Shown in pieces: positions 18,580 through 28,224 of a DNA stretch of 64,000 nt (the stretch's first letter is position 1; every line of letters begins with the position of its first letter). Below the pieces are notes generated by a model. The model was not told the origin of the DNA. It ran no database searches and saw nothing but the letters and a program-made list of their open reading frames with translations. Source of the DNA: Candidatus Roizmanbacteria bacterium (GTDB lineage Bacteria; Patescibacteriota; Microgenomatia; UBA1406; GWC2-37-13). Made by a program: the position numbers and the translations under genes. Where the stretch lies: assembly GCA_016215445.1 (NCBI GenBank), contig JACRJL010000003.1:342924-406923 (forward strand), in the 5' to 3' direction.

Positions 18580-19209
18580 ATGTTATCTGTTGGAGGAATC
18601 TTACAAAAAGAAAGAATTATTCAAGGCTTAACCCTTCTTGATATAGAAAAGAAAATTAAAGTAAGGGAAAAATATTTGCTTGCCATTGAGGAAAATAATT
18701 GGGATTTTTTCTCCTCGAAAATTTATATCACAGGAATAATAAAGAATTATTCTAAAGTATTAGGGTTGGACGACAGAAAAATTCTGGCTTTTTTCAGACG
18801 AGACTATGAGAAAAAGGATGATGTTAGATTCAAAGAAAAAATTTCTCAGCGTTATCTGACTCCGGAAACAAAACAGGTTTTGAGAACAGGATTTATTTTT
18901 CTCGTTTTATTTTTTATAGTTTACTTCGGGTATCAACTGTTGCTTTATTTTTCACCACCAAAATTGACTATCCTATCTCCTAAAACTAATAATTTGACAA
19001 GAGAAAATAATGTCAAAATTTTGGGGAAAACAGATAAGGACGCCATGATAGTTATTTCCGGACAAAGAATCTATCAAAATAAAGACGGCCAGTTTGAATA
19101 TGATTTTCCCCTTCATGAAGGCGTCAACAAATTAACGATTGAGTTAACAGGAGCTAATGGTAAGAAAACTACGGTTGAAAAACTTTTTACTAAGAAGTCC
19201 CCTAAATAA
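18580..19209 (+). CDS. RodZ-like HTH domain protein with TM and C-terminal beta domain
   Basis: GGILQKERIIQGLTLLDIEKKIKVREKYLLAIEENNWD (HTH_25), TM helix, beta-rich tail. Confidence 0.8.
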   Translation: MLSVGGILQKERIIQGLTLLDIEKKIKVREKYLLAIEENNWDFFSSKIYITGIIKNYSKVLGLDDRKILAFFRRDYEKKDDVRFKEKISQRYLTPETKQVLRTGFIFLVLFFIVYFGYQLLLYFSPPKLTILSPKTNNLTRENNVKILGKTDKDAMIVISGQRIYQNKDGQFEYDFPLHEGVNKLTIELTGANGKKTTVEKLFTKKSPK

Positions 19210-20491
19210 GAGAACGAAATTGTTTTACACTGCTGATATTCTTGCTCGAATAAATTTTTTTGAAACCGAGTCTTTTTCCCTCACTGATAATTTTTTCTTC
19301 AAAGTACGTATTTCTTATTTCACCAAGAAGGCCGACCTCGCCTATAAATAGAGTTGAAGAAGGGAGGGGAATATTTTTAAACGAGGAGATTAGAGCAGCT
19401 ATTAATCCCAGGTCCGCGCTCGTACCCTTGATAGAAACGCCACCTATAACGTTAACGTAGATATCAAAGTTATCAAGTGATAAATTCAAATTTTTTCTTG
19501 TGACCGCTAAAAGTAGAAGGACTTTGTTATAGTCAAAACCTTTGACGACTCTTCTAGGTACTGCTAAAACCGTTGGAACGGCCAACGTTTGAATTTCAAA
19601 AAAGAGCGACCTTTTTCCTTCGGCTACGCCGACGATCGCCTTCCCAGGTTCAAGAGATTTCTTACCCTCCAAGAAAACTAGAGGGTTGTCGATTTCCTTT
19701 AAACCAGAGCCGGTCATTTCAAAAATTCCGATTTCGTCGGTTCCGCCGAAGCGGTTTTTGGAAGTTCGAATCAATCTATAATTGGAAACTTTTTCGCCTT
19801 CAAAATTGAGAACGCAGTCGACAAAATGTTCAAGGCTCTTTGGTCCGGCGATTTCTCCTTCTTTTGTAATATGGCCGATTAAGACAATGGCGAGATTATT
19901 TTTTTTGGCAAAAGTAACTAAAAGTTTTGTCACTTCTTTAAGTTGACTGATGCTGGCAGTTGCACCCTCTATATCTTTCGAATAGATTGTTTGGATAGAA
20001 TCTATAACAACAACATCGATCTGGTCTTTCATTTCAGAAACTGACTCTATTATGCCTTCAGCCTGGAGGTCGTTTGAAAATAAAAAGTTATCCAGTTTTA
20101 TACCAAGGCGGTCAGCCCGGTTTTTGACCTGTTCTCCTGATTCTTCCCCGGAAATGTAAAGAGTTTTAATATCTTTTAGAGCCTGTAGTACTAAAGTCGA
20201 TTTACCGATTCCCGGTTCTCCGGTTAAAAGGACGACTTCTCCTGGAATAAAACCGCCTCCTAAAACCCGGTCAAATTCAAAAATACCGGTTTTGATCCTG
20301 GTTTTGTCTTGGGTTTTTATTTTCTTAAAAGGCGTGATTGAAATCCTTTTGAGTCCTTCTTTTTTTTTGCTAGTTGAAGATTTAGCGAAGTCAGGTCTTT
20401 CGGTTAAAGTATTCCACTTACCGCAGTCAGGGCATTTCCCATACCAGCTGGCTGAACCAAAACCGCAATTTTTACAAACAAAAAAGGCCAT
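19202..20491 (-). CDS. radA: DNA repair protein RadA (Sms)
   Basis: N-terminal zinc ribbon CKNCGFGSASWYGKCPDCG, Walker A GEPGIGKSTL, KNRFGGTDEIGIFEM, Lon-like C-terminus. Confidence 0.97.
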   Translation of the reverse strand: MAFFVCKNCGFGSASWYGKCPDCGKWNTLTERPDFAKSSTSKKKEGLKRISITPFKKIKTQDKTRIKTGIFEFDRVLGGGFIPGEVVLLTGEPGIGKSTLVLQALKDIKTLYISGEESGEQVKNRADRLGIKLDNFLFSNDLQAEGIIESVSEMKDQIDVVVIDSIQTIYSKDIEGATASISQLKEVTKLLVTFAKKNNLAIVLIGHITKEGEIAGPKSLEHFVDCVLNFEGEKVSNYRLIRTSKNRFGGTDEIGIFEMTGSGLKEIDNPLVFLEGKKSLEPGKAIVGVAEGKRSLFFEIQTLAVPTVLAVPRRVVKGFDYNKVLLLLAVTRKNLNLSLDNFDIYVNVIGGVSIKGTSADLGLIAALISSFKNIPLPSSTLFIGEVGLLGEIRNTYFEEKIISEGKRLGFKKIYSSKNISSVKQFRSLI

Positions 20492-20492
20492 A

Positions 20493-22187
20493 TTACATTT
20501 TTTCTACTGTTTTAATTCCCAACAGTTCCAATCCTTTCTTAATTACATTTGCCGTTGCTTTAGTTATTAGCAATCTCAGTTCTTTAGTTTTTTTATCGGC
20601 CTTTAAGATTGGATTTTTTTGATAAAAAAGATTGAATTGGGATGATAGTTCATAAAGATAAGTGGCGATGAAATTAGGAGAAAATTCGTGCACTGCTTTC
20701 AAAACAACTTCTGGGAATTGATAGAGTTTCCGAAGAAGGATCAATTCGTCGTTATTTATTATGTTAGAGTTCACGAGTTTACGAGTTAACGAGTTATAAT
20801 CATCCTTATTCAAAACAGATTGGCAGCGGACATAAGTATAGATTAAGTAAGGAGCTGAATTACCGTCTACAGTTATAGATTCTTCCATATCAAAATGAAT
20901 GATAGTTTGAGTACTGGTTTTTAGAAAAGAGTACTTAACAGAGGCAACAGCAAGGATTTCTGCTGTTTTATCATTGCATTTAAATTGTTTTAAAATTTTC
21001 TCTTTTATTTGGTCAATTAACCAGTTGGCTTCAATAATATTACCTTCTCGAGAAGACATTTTTCCCTCTTTAAGTTTGACCCACTCATAGATAAGGTGGT
21101 GTTGCTTATTTTTATATTTTTTTTCGTCAATGAGTTCTTCAACTTTGAAAGTAATTTTGAAAAAACTTGTTTGTTCGGGGGTGACGACATGGATATTTTT
21201 GTCCAACTCTCCAAATTCTGAGAATTCTTTTTCTGCTAGTCCAAGCTCTTTTCCCTCATAAGTGGGAAATCCTAAAGAATTAATGAAAACTCTTGTGTCG
21301 AGCCCATATTTTTTACCATTAAAGACGATTGCCCCTTGACTTTTTTCAAGAATTCCTTTTTTGAGGGCTTCGTTAGCAACTTCCATTCCCCGCTTGTAAA
21401 ATTCGCTTTCCAAATAAAGTCTATCAAAATGACTGTCGACTCTTTTATAAACTTCATTAAAGTAATCTAGACTCCATTTTTTAGTTTCCTGCCAGACGGG
21501 AAGAATTTCCTGATCTTGGTCGTAGATCATTTTGTTGATTCTATTAATTTCTTCTTTGGCTTTTATGTCATCTTCATATGCCTTTGTTCCTTTTGTATAC
21601 ATTTTCCCAATAAATTCAATTTTTTCCTGCAGTGTCTTCAAGCTCTTAATTTTTGATTTTTCACTCTGGACACCATAGAGACATTTGGCGATATGGAGTC
21701 CGACGTCGCCCTGATAGTTTGAACGGATGACTTTATTTCCGACTGCTTCCAAAATTCGCACCATGGTTTCACCAGTTGAAATGTTTCTCAAGTGTCCGAT
21801 ATGAAAAAGTTTATGCGTATTAGGATGGGCGAATTCAACCATAACTTTTTCATTTTTCCCTAGATGAAAATGGGGGAAGTCAAATTTTTCTGTCGATACG
21901 CTTTGAACGTAATCGAGTAATTGATGCGGTTTAATCCAAAAATTAATAAATCCAGGTTTAATAATATCGATTTTTTCAATAAAGTCATTTTTGGGAAAGT
22001 TATTCTTAATTTCTTCGGCAATCGTGACTGGATTTTTCTTAAGTAATTTTGTTAACTTAAGCGCCATTGATGTTGAGTAATCTCCAAAGTCCGCGTTTGT
22101 GGGTGGTTGGAGGTCAATATCTACTTCTTTCTCGCCGATTTTCTCGAGAGTTTTTTGCAGATTTTTTAAAATTTGTTCTTTTATCAT
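20493..22187 (-). CDS. argS: arginyl-tRNA synthetase
   Basis: EFAHPNTHKLFHIGHLRNISTGETMVRILEAVGNKV; KLKEGKMSSREGNII; DALR domain. Confidence 0.97.
   Translation of the reverse strand: MIKEQILKNLQKTLEKIGEKEVDIDLQPPTNADFGDYSTSMALKLTKLLKKNPVTIAEEIKNNFPKNDFIEKIDIIKPGFINFWIKPHQLLDYVQSVSTEKFDFPHFHLGKNEKVMVEFAHPNTHKLFHIGHLRNISTGETMVRILEAVGNKVIRSNYQGDVGLHIAKCLYGVQSEKSKIKSLKTLQEKIEFIGKMYTKGTKAYEDDIKAKEEINRINKMIYDQDQEILPVWQETKKWSLDYFNEVYKRVDSHFDRLYLESEFYKRGMEVANEALKKGILEKSQGAIVFNGKKYGLDTRVFINSLGFPTYEGKELGLAEKEFSEFGELDKNIHVVTPEQTSFFKITFKVEELIDEKKYKNKQHHLIYEWVKLKEGKMSSREGNIIEANWLIDQIKEKILKQFKCNDKTAEILAVASVKYSFLKTSTQTIIHFDMEESITVDGNSAPYLIYTYVRCQSVLNKDDYNSLTRKLVNSNIINNDELILLRKLYQFPEVVLKAVHEFSPNFIATYLYELSSQFNLFYQKNPILKADKKTKELRLLITKATANVIKKGLELLGIKTVEKM
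20767..20799. repeat. 8-bp degenerate tandem repeat in argS
   Basis: GAGTTCAC GAGTTTAC GAGTTAAC GAGTTATA. Confidence 0.75.
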
Positions 22188-22226
22188 TGGTTATTATGAT
22201 AGCAAAAAAATGCTTATTTTGATAGA

Positions 22227-23108
22227 ATGAAAAACAATATGTGGTTTTGGTATGCTCTAATGTCGGCCCTGGTTTCGGCGGTTTCAGTCATTCTTAACAA
22301 AAAAGCTTTAAAAAACATTAATGCTTCACTTGTTTCCTGGTCTTTATTTGCTTTTTCAATTCCATTTCTAATTTATCCGGCCTTTAAAGATGGTTTTCCA
22401 AAGTTAAATATCGTTTTCTGGCTATCAACGACTGTTTCTGTTATTTTATTCGCGTATGCAAAAACTTTGTCTTTGAAGTCGCTGAAAGGTAGCTTGATGT
22501 CAGAAGTGGTACCTTTGGCTTTTTTTTCTGTTTTATTCCAATACGTCTTTGCCCTTATTTTTTTCTCAGAAGTTTTAAAGATGATACCTTTACTTGGATT
22601 AGTCTTGATTATTTTGGGAGGGTATTTTTTAAAGGTGGAAGAGGCAAGAGAGGATTTTTTAAGACCTTTTAAGCTTCTATTTACAAACAAAAATGCTTTT
22701 ATGTATTTAGTTGCTATGGCAATTATGCCTTTGACGTCTGTATTTGACAAAACTGGATTGATAAATATTAAGCCTGTCAACCAGTCATTTTTACTTCTTT
22801 GGGAGAACCTACTGACGACGGTTCTTATAGGTTTTTATATGACAAGAAAGGATAAACAGTGGATGACAGATTTGAAAAATAATTTCTGGAGTCTTTGTTT
22901 AAACGGGATTGTTTATACGATTCTGGCCCTTTTATATTTATACGGAATCACGACAGGCGCCTTGGCTTTAGTTTCAGGAGTGAAGAAGTTAGAAGTATTT
23001 TTTGTCCTTTTGTTGGCATGGCTACTTTTTGGCGACAAACCCAAAAGAGGGGTCTGGGTGGGAAGCTTGATGATGCTTATTGGAGTAATCCTTATCAAAG
23101 TGGGTTGA
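22227..23108 (+). CDS. EamA/DMT-superfamily transporter
   Basis: Ten-TM pattern, EamA-type sequence. Start could be the internal ATG at 22239. Confidence 0.75.
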   Translation: MKNNMWFWYALMSALVSAVSVILNKKALKNINASLVSWSLFAFSIPFLIYPAFKDGFPKLNIVFWLSTTVSVILFAYAKTLSLKSLKGSLMSEVVPLAFFSVLFQYVFALIFFSEVLKMIPLLGLVLIILGGYFLKVEEAREDFLRPFKLLFTNKNAFMYLVAMAIMPLTSVFDKTGLINIKPVNQSFLLLWENLLTTVLIGFYMTRKDKQWMTDLKNNFWSLCLNGIVYTILALLYLYGITTGALALVSGVKKLEVFFVLLLAWLLFGDKPKRGVWVGSLMMLIGVILIKVG

Positions 23109-23111
23109 GCC

Positions 23112-23140
23112 TTGAATTATTTTTTTAGTTAGAATACAAT
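23112..23140 (+). promoter_or_regulatory. sigma70-type promoter of the PEGA-domain gene
   Basis: TTGAAT, 17 bp, TACAAT; ATG at 23153. Confidence 0.65.
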
Positions 23141-23152
23141 ATTAGTACTTTT

Positions 23153-24025
23153 ATGAAAAGCAAATTGGTCCTATTGCTGGTTTTAATCATTCTTTTTATC
23201 GGTTTTGTCGTAGTCAGGTTTTTTATCCTTGATAAACAGAACGCTTATGGAAAATTGAAAATAATTTCTTCACCTACGGCAAGCGTTTTTATAAATAACA
23301 TGATAATTGGGAAGACTCCTTATGACGACAAATACAAAGTAGGAGAATATTTATTGAAGTTGATACCGGAGGGAAACGCTACAGAGACTGCCTCTTGGAA
23401 CGGAAAAATAAACGTTTATAAAAATTCGCTTACTTATGTTAATCGTGAATTGGGTTCTTCCGATATTTTTTCCGCCGGGGAAATATTTACTACTCAAAAG
23501 ATGGAAACAGCCCCAAAAAACGGTAACTATGGTGAAATTTATGTTGAGTCTGAACCCCAAGGAGCAATTATAACCTTGGATAATGATGAAAAGGGAGTGG
23601 CGCCTTTGGTTCTGCAGGACGTTTTGCGTGGTGACCACGAACTGTCTGTATTCATGCCTGGATTTTTCCGCAGAACTCAGAAAATAAATGTCGACCCGGG
23701 TTACAGAGTAAATGCATCATTCAAATTGGCGCTTGACCAGAGTCAAAAGCAGTTGTCAGATGTAGAAAAAACCGCAACACCCAGCGCCAAACCAGGCAGG
23801 ACTATGGTGACAATAAATAGTAATCCGCAGGGTTGGTTGAGGGTTCGTGTTGATGCTTCAATCAATGCTTCGGAGGAAGCCAAGGTAAAAGTGGGGGAGA
23901 AATACGAATTTTTAGATGAAAAGGCGGGCTGGTATCAGATTAAATATAATGGCAATAAAGATGGATTGGAGTCGGGAGAGTTTGATGAAGGTTGGGTGTC
24001 TTCAGAATATTCTACGAAGGAATAG
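23153..24025 (+). CDS. PEGA domain-containing membrane-anchored protein
   Basis: GKLKIISSPTASVFINNMIIGKTPYDDKYKVGEYLLKL and GEIYVESEPQGAIITLDNDEKGVAPLVLQDVLRGDHELSVFMPGF. Confidence 0.88.
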   Translation: MKSKLVLLLVLIILFIGFVVVRFFILDKQNAYGKLKIISSPTASVFINNMIIGKTPYDDKYKVGEYLLKLIPEGNATETASWNGKINVYKNSLTYVNRELGSSDIFSAGEIFTTQKMETAPKNGNYGEIYVESEPQGAIITLDNDEKGVAPLVLQDVLRGDHELSVFMPGFFRRTQKINVDPGYRVNASFKLALDQSQKQLSDVEKTATPSAKPGRTMVTINSNPQGWLRVRVDASINASEEAKVKVGEKYEFLDEKAGWYQIKYNGNKDGLESGEFDEGWVSSEYSTKE

Positions 24026-25132
24026 TTATTTACTCTTCCAAATAAATTTGTTGTAAAGAATGTATGAGTAGGGAATTATAATAAAAGCTATTATCAAGAT
24101 TTTATACAGGTACCAAAGTTTTCTTCCAAAAAATCCCACCAATATCTGCATTCCAATTGTTTGGATGGCGATTGACCCCGAGGAAACTAGATTAAATTTT
24201 AGAAAACCTGGTAAAAATCCACCTGATGAAACTTCTATTTTTTTGTGTCGGAAACTCCAAAAATTATTAAGGATAAAGTTGGAAATAATAGCTGATTCAG
24301 TACTTAAAAGGGTAATCACCCAGACGGCTTGATGCATTCTTTGAATGCCTAAATAAGAAATTCCGAAGTCTATCCAAAATCCAATCAGACCGACAATGAC
24401 AAATTTAATAAAAGAGGAGTGGGCGAGAACATAAAAAATAGTCTGGCTACTATATTGAAGAGCGTTGATTTTGGATATTCCGAATTTTCTTTCTTTAAAA
24501 TCAACAGGGATTTCATCTATGACGGCTTTGTTTTTCAAGGCAAAGTCAATAAAGGCCACTTGAAATACATAACCTGAATAGTTTTTTAGATAGTCGTAGG
24601 CATTCTTGACCAACCAGAATTTAATCGCTCTGTAACCATTTGTCCATTCGGTGATTTTTAACTTCATGAAACCGAGTCTAATAAAAAAATTGGCACCGAT
24701 AGATAAAATTTTTCTGTGAATTCCCCAGCCTTGAGGGATAGATCCTCCTTTTGAGTAACGTGTCCCAATGACAAAATCAGCCCCATTTTCTATTTTTTTA
24801 ATAAATTCCGGGATCCTGTTAGGCTGGTGTTGTCCGTCGGCGTCGATCTGTATCATCAGGTAGGGATTTATCATTTCTTCTGCATATTTGAAGCCTCTTA
24901 TGTAAGCTTTGCCCAGCCCTTCTTTTTCCGTTTCCAAAAGATGAAGATATTTGTATTGTTTTTGGAGTCTTCTTACTGTTTCAGCCGTGCCGTCTTTGGA
25001 ATAACTATCGACTATAAGAAGGTGGATTTCCCAATTTGGAATATTTTTTGACTGTTCAAATATCTGCTCTATTAATTTTTCGATATTGCCTTTTTCATTA
25101 AATGTCGGTGCAATCACAACAACTTTTCTCAT
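24026..25132 (-). CDS. GT2 glycosyltransferase (DPM1-like) fused to a GtrA-like membrane domain
   Basis: VVIAPTFNEKGNIEKLIEQI; DADGQHQPNRIPEF; C-terminal GtrA-type TM domain (FVIVGLIGFWIDFGISYLGI...NFILNNFWSFRHKK). Confidence 0.88.
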   Translation of the reverse strand: MRKVVVIAPTFNEKGNIEKLIEQIFEQSKNIPNWEIHLLIVDSYSKDGTAETVRRLQKQYKYLHLLETEKEGLGKAYIRGFKYAEEMINPYLMIQIDADGQHQPNRIPEFIKKIENGADFVIGTRYSKGGSIPQGWGIHRKILSIGANFFIRLGFMKLKITEWTNGYRAIKFWLVKNAYDYLKNYSGYVFQVAFIDFALKNKAVIDEIPVDFKERKFGISKINALQYSSQTIFYVLAHSSFIKFVIVGLIGFWIDFGISYLGIQRMHQAVWVITLLSTESAIISNFILNNFWSFRHKKIEVSSGGFLPGFLKFNLVSSGSIAIQTIGMQILVGFFGRKLWYLYKILIIAFIIIPYSYILYNKFIWKSK

Positions 25133-26067
25133 ATATTTCTAAAATAACTAATTGTATATTTTAGTCCATCTTCCAATTTTATTATTGGTTCCCATACTAA
25201 AAGTTTCTTTGCTTTGGCTATGTCAGGGCATCTTTGTTTTGGATCGTCTTCACCGATTGGTTTAAAGACTATTTCACTGTCTGAACTAGTCATTTTTTTT
25301 ATCAGTTGGGCAACGTCAATTACTTTTCTTTCGTCGGGGTTACCAAGATTGATTATTTCCCCCTTTAAATTATCAGTTTCTCCAAGATTCACTAATCCGC
25401 TGACCATATCAGTTACATAACATGAAGATCGCGTCTGAGTCCCGTCACCGAAAACAGTGATTGGTTTGTTATTTAAAGCCTGGTTGATGAAATTTGAGAT
25501 AAATCGACCGTCCTCCTTATTCATGAAAGGTCCATATGTATTAAAAATTCTGGCAGTTCTTGCGTCGATGCTATACTTTCTGACGTAAGCGGCGATGACG
25601 GCTTCGGCAAATCTTTTCCCTTCATCATAAGAAGATCTAGGTCCTGTCGTATGGACGTTTCCGTAGTATGTTTCTGGCTGGGGATCGACTTTTGGGTCCC
25701 CATAGACTTCACTGGTTGAGGAAAAGACAAAAGTCTTGCTTCTGCTTTTAACAAAAAAATCCAATAGGTTTATTAATCCGATGCTGTTTACCTTGAAAAT
25801 TTCAAAACTAAGCTTCTCAAAAACAGCCGGCGAAGCAGGGGAGGCTAAATCATAAACAATATCGAATTGGGTAAGGTTTGAAAAATCAAAGTCAATTAGG
25901 TTGGCTTCGATAATATTTAAATTATTATCAGAGCTAACTTCCTTTAAGTTTTTTTTACTTCCAGTAACATAGTCATCTAAAACTGTGACGAAATGGTTAT
26001 TTTTTAAATAGTGTTTTACTAAATGGGAGCCGATAAATCCGGCTCCTCCGGTGATGAGTACTTTCAT
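25129..26067 (-). CDS. NAD-dependent epimerase/dehydratase, UDP-glucuronate decarboxylase-like
   Basis: ITGGAGFIGSHLVKHYL; YDEGKRFAEAV (YxxxK); RIFNTYGPFMNKEDGRFISNFI; next to ugd. Confidence 0.8.
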   Translation of the reverse strand: MKVLITGGAGFIGSHLVKHYLKNNHFVTVLDDYVTGSKKNLKEVSSDNNLNIIEANLIDFDFSNLTQFDIVYDLASPASPAVFEKLSFEIFKVNSIGLINLLDFFVKSRSKTFVFSSTSEVYGDPKVDPQPETYYGNVHTTGPRSSYDEGKRFAEAVIAAYVRKYSIDARTARIFNTYGPFMNKEDGRFISNFINQALNNKPITVFGDGTQTRSSCYVTDMVSGLVNLGETDNLKGEIINLGNPDERKVIDVAQLIKKMTSSDSEIVFKPIGEDDPKQRCPDIAKAKKLLVWEPIIKLEDGLKYTISYFRNI

Positions 26068-26071
26068 AAAT

Positions 26072-27367
26072 TTACGGTCTTCCTATGGAAAAATATCTAA
26101 AGCCTAATTTTTTCAGGACGCTTGGGTCGTAAATGTTCCTACCGTCAAAAACAACAGGATTGGTTAATAATTTTTTGATTTTATTTAGATCTGCCTGACG
26201 AAATTCGTTCCATTCAGTAAGAATAATCAAGGCATCGGCGTTTTTTAGAGCATGATAAGGGCTTGTTGCATATTTGATTTTTTCGCCGAATAATTTTTTG
26301 ATATTATTTTCCGCTTCTTGATCATAAACTTCAATTGTAAATCCTTCTTTTAATAAACTATTGATAATAAAGATTGAAGGAGCAAAACGAATATCGTCAG
26401 TATTCGGTTTAAAAGCAAGTCCCCAGATTGCAACATTTTTCCCTGGTGAGTTTTTGAGAATTTTGTTCAAAAAGTTTTCCTTTGCCATTTGATTGACTTT
26501 CTCGACCTCAATCAAAAAACTCGACCCGATTTCTAGTTTTTTTCCGACTTCGATTAAAGCCATGACGTCTTTTGGTAAGCAACTACCTCCATATCCGACG
26601 CCGGGGCTCATAAATATCCTGCCAATTCTTTTATCCAAACCGACAGCGTCAAGAACGGCTTCTACATCAGCATCGACTTTTTCAGCATAGAAAGAAATAA
26701 GGTTGGAAAAGGAAATTTTTGTCGCCAGCATCGCATTGGAGACATATTTAATTAGCTCGGCAGAAGATAGATCAGTAATGACTCTTTTACCATTAATTGG
26801 TTTGTGGAGTTCGAGTAATAAATCAATCGCTTTTTTCGAATCGCTTCCGACGACGACCCGGTCGGCATTTATTGTATCGTGGATTCCTGTTCCTTCCCGT
26901 AAAAACTCAGGACAGGAGGCGACTGAAAATTTGGCGTTTTTTAGTTTATGTTTTTTAAGAATTATTTCGACTTTTTTATTAGTTCCGACTGGGACAGTAC
27001 TTTTGCAGGAAACAACCGTGAAATGATTTTTTGAATCAGAAAGATTTTTGGCGACATTTCTTGCTACGTCAAAAACCGCTGATAAATCAGCTTCCCCGGT
27101 TTCTTTAGGAGGAGTGCCAACAGTGATGAAGACAATTTCTGAATGATTAACAGATTCATAATCGAGTTCAAAATGAATCCTCTTGGCTTTTAAATTTTTT
27201 TGCAAAAGTTCGGCTAATCCTGGCTCATAGATGATGGGGTCGCCTTTTTTTAATTTGTTTATTTTTTCCTTTGTGTGTCCTATAACCCAGACGTCATTGC
27301 CGAAATCGGAAAAAACGCAGGCAGTAACCAACCCTACATAGCCGTGGCCAATGATCGTAATCGTCAT
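26072..27367 (-). CDS. ugd: UDP-glucose 6-dehydrogenase family protein
   Basis: IIGHGYVGLVTACVFSDFG; PGVGYGGSCLPKDV; GLAFKPNTDDIRFAPS. Confidence 0.95.
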   Translation of the reverse strand: MTITIIGHGYVGLVTACVFSDFGNDVWVIGHTKEKINKLKKGDPIIYEPGLAELLQKNLKAKRIHFELDYESVNHSEIVFITVGTPPKETGEADLSAVFDVARNVAKNLSDSKNHFTVVSCKSTVPVGTNKKVEIILKKHKLKNAKFSVASCPEFLREGTGIHDTINADRVVVGSDSKKAIDLLLELHKPINGKRVITDLSSAELIKYVSNAMLATKISFSNLISFYAEKVDADVEAVLDAVGLDKRIGRIFMSPGVGYGGSCLPKDVMALIEVGKKLEIGSSFLIEVEKVNQMAKENFLNKILKNSPGKNVAIWGLAFKPNTDDIRFAPSIFIINSLLKEGFTIEVYDQEAENNIKKLFGEKIKYATSPYHALKNADALIILTEWNEFRQADLNKIKKLLTNPVVFDGRNIYDPSVLKKLGFRYFSIGRP

Positions 27368-27378
27368 AAGGTTTTATT

Positions 27379-28224
27379 TTACAACTGTTTCTTAATTTCT
27401 TCCAGCCCTTGTTGGAAAGTTTTCATTTCATAAAAATTGTTTTTTTTGGATCTGATGTTGGCCAATTTTGGCAAGGCAGCTTTATCTTTGATGTATTCCT
27501 GATAAGTAGTTTTTCCGATTAAAGACTTATCGAGTCCGAAAGTATCAGCTATTTTTATGACTGCATCATATGGGGATAAAGATTGGGTGCCGACTAAGTG
27601 ATAGATTTCTGGGGAAAAATTATTGAAAAGATGCTTCAGTCCATAAGCAATGTCGTCGATAAAAGTCGGTGTCATGAGTGAGTCTGTAATCATTTTGAGC
27701 GGTTTTTTTTGTTCAAGATAGGATTTGAAAGTCCGGAAAAAATCTTTTTTAATTTCGAAACTAGCCCGATAAGGATAAGCTATCCTGACAGTCATTGCCT
27801 TTTTACCGGTAAGCGGGTTGACGATTTTCTCGCCTTCGTATTTTGATGAGGCGTAGACTGCTATCGGGTTTGGTGCTGAGTCTTCAAAATAAGGAGGATT
27901 GGTTCCGTCGAAAACAAAGTCGGTGGAAATATAGATAAATTTTTTCCCTTTGTTGACTACCGTATCAAAGATATTCCTTGTTCCGTCACGGTTTATTTTA
28001 AAACAAAGTTCTTTGTTTATTTCTGCTCCTGGGACATTAGTATAGGCGGCCAAGTGCAAAAATAGGTCAAAATCAATTCCGTCCATAACGTTTTTAACCT
28101 GTTCTATGTTTGTGATATCCATTTTTACTTGGGGAAGGGGAATGAAGTGAAAATCATTATTAAGAAGCTCTATAATTCTTGATCCGACTAAGCCATCGGC
28201 GCCTGTGAGAGCAATTTTAAGCAT
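27379..28224 (-). CDS. dTDP-4-dehydrorhamnose reductase-like (SDR family)
   Basis: LTGADGLVGSRIIELL; LHLAAYTNVPGAEINKELCFKINRDGTRNI; YISTDFVFDG. Confidence 0.85.
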   Translation of the reverse strand: MLKIALTGADGLVGSRIIELLNNDFHFIPLPQVKMDITNIEQVKNVMDGIDFDLFLHLAAYTNVPGAEINKELCFKINRDGTRNIFDTVVNKGKKFIYISTDFVFDGTNPPYFEDSAPNPIAVYASSKYEGEKIVNPLTGKKAMTVRIAYPYRASFEIKKDFFRTFKSYLEQKKPLKMITDSLMTPTFIDDIAYGLKHLFNNFSPEIYHLVGTQSLSPYDAVIKIADTFGLDKSLIGKTTYQEYIKDKAALPKLANIRSKKNNFYEMKTFQQGLEEIKKQL

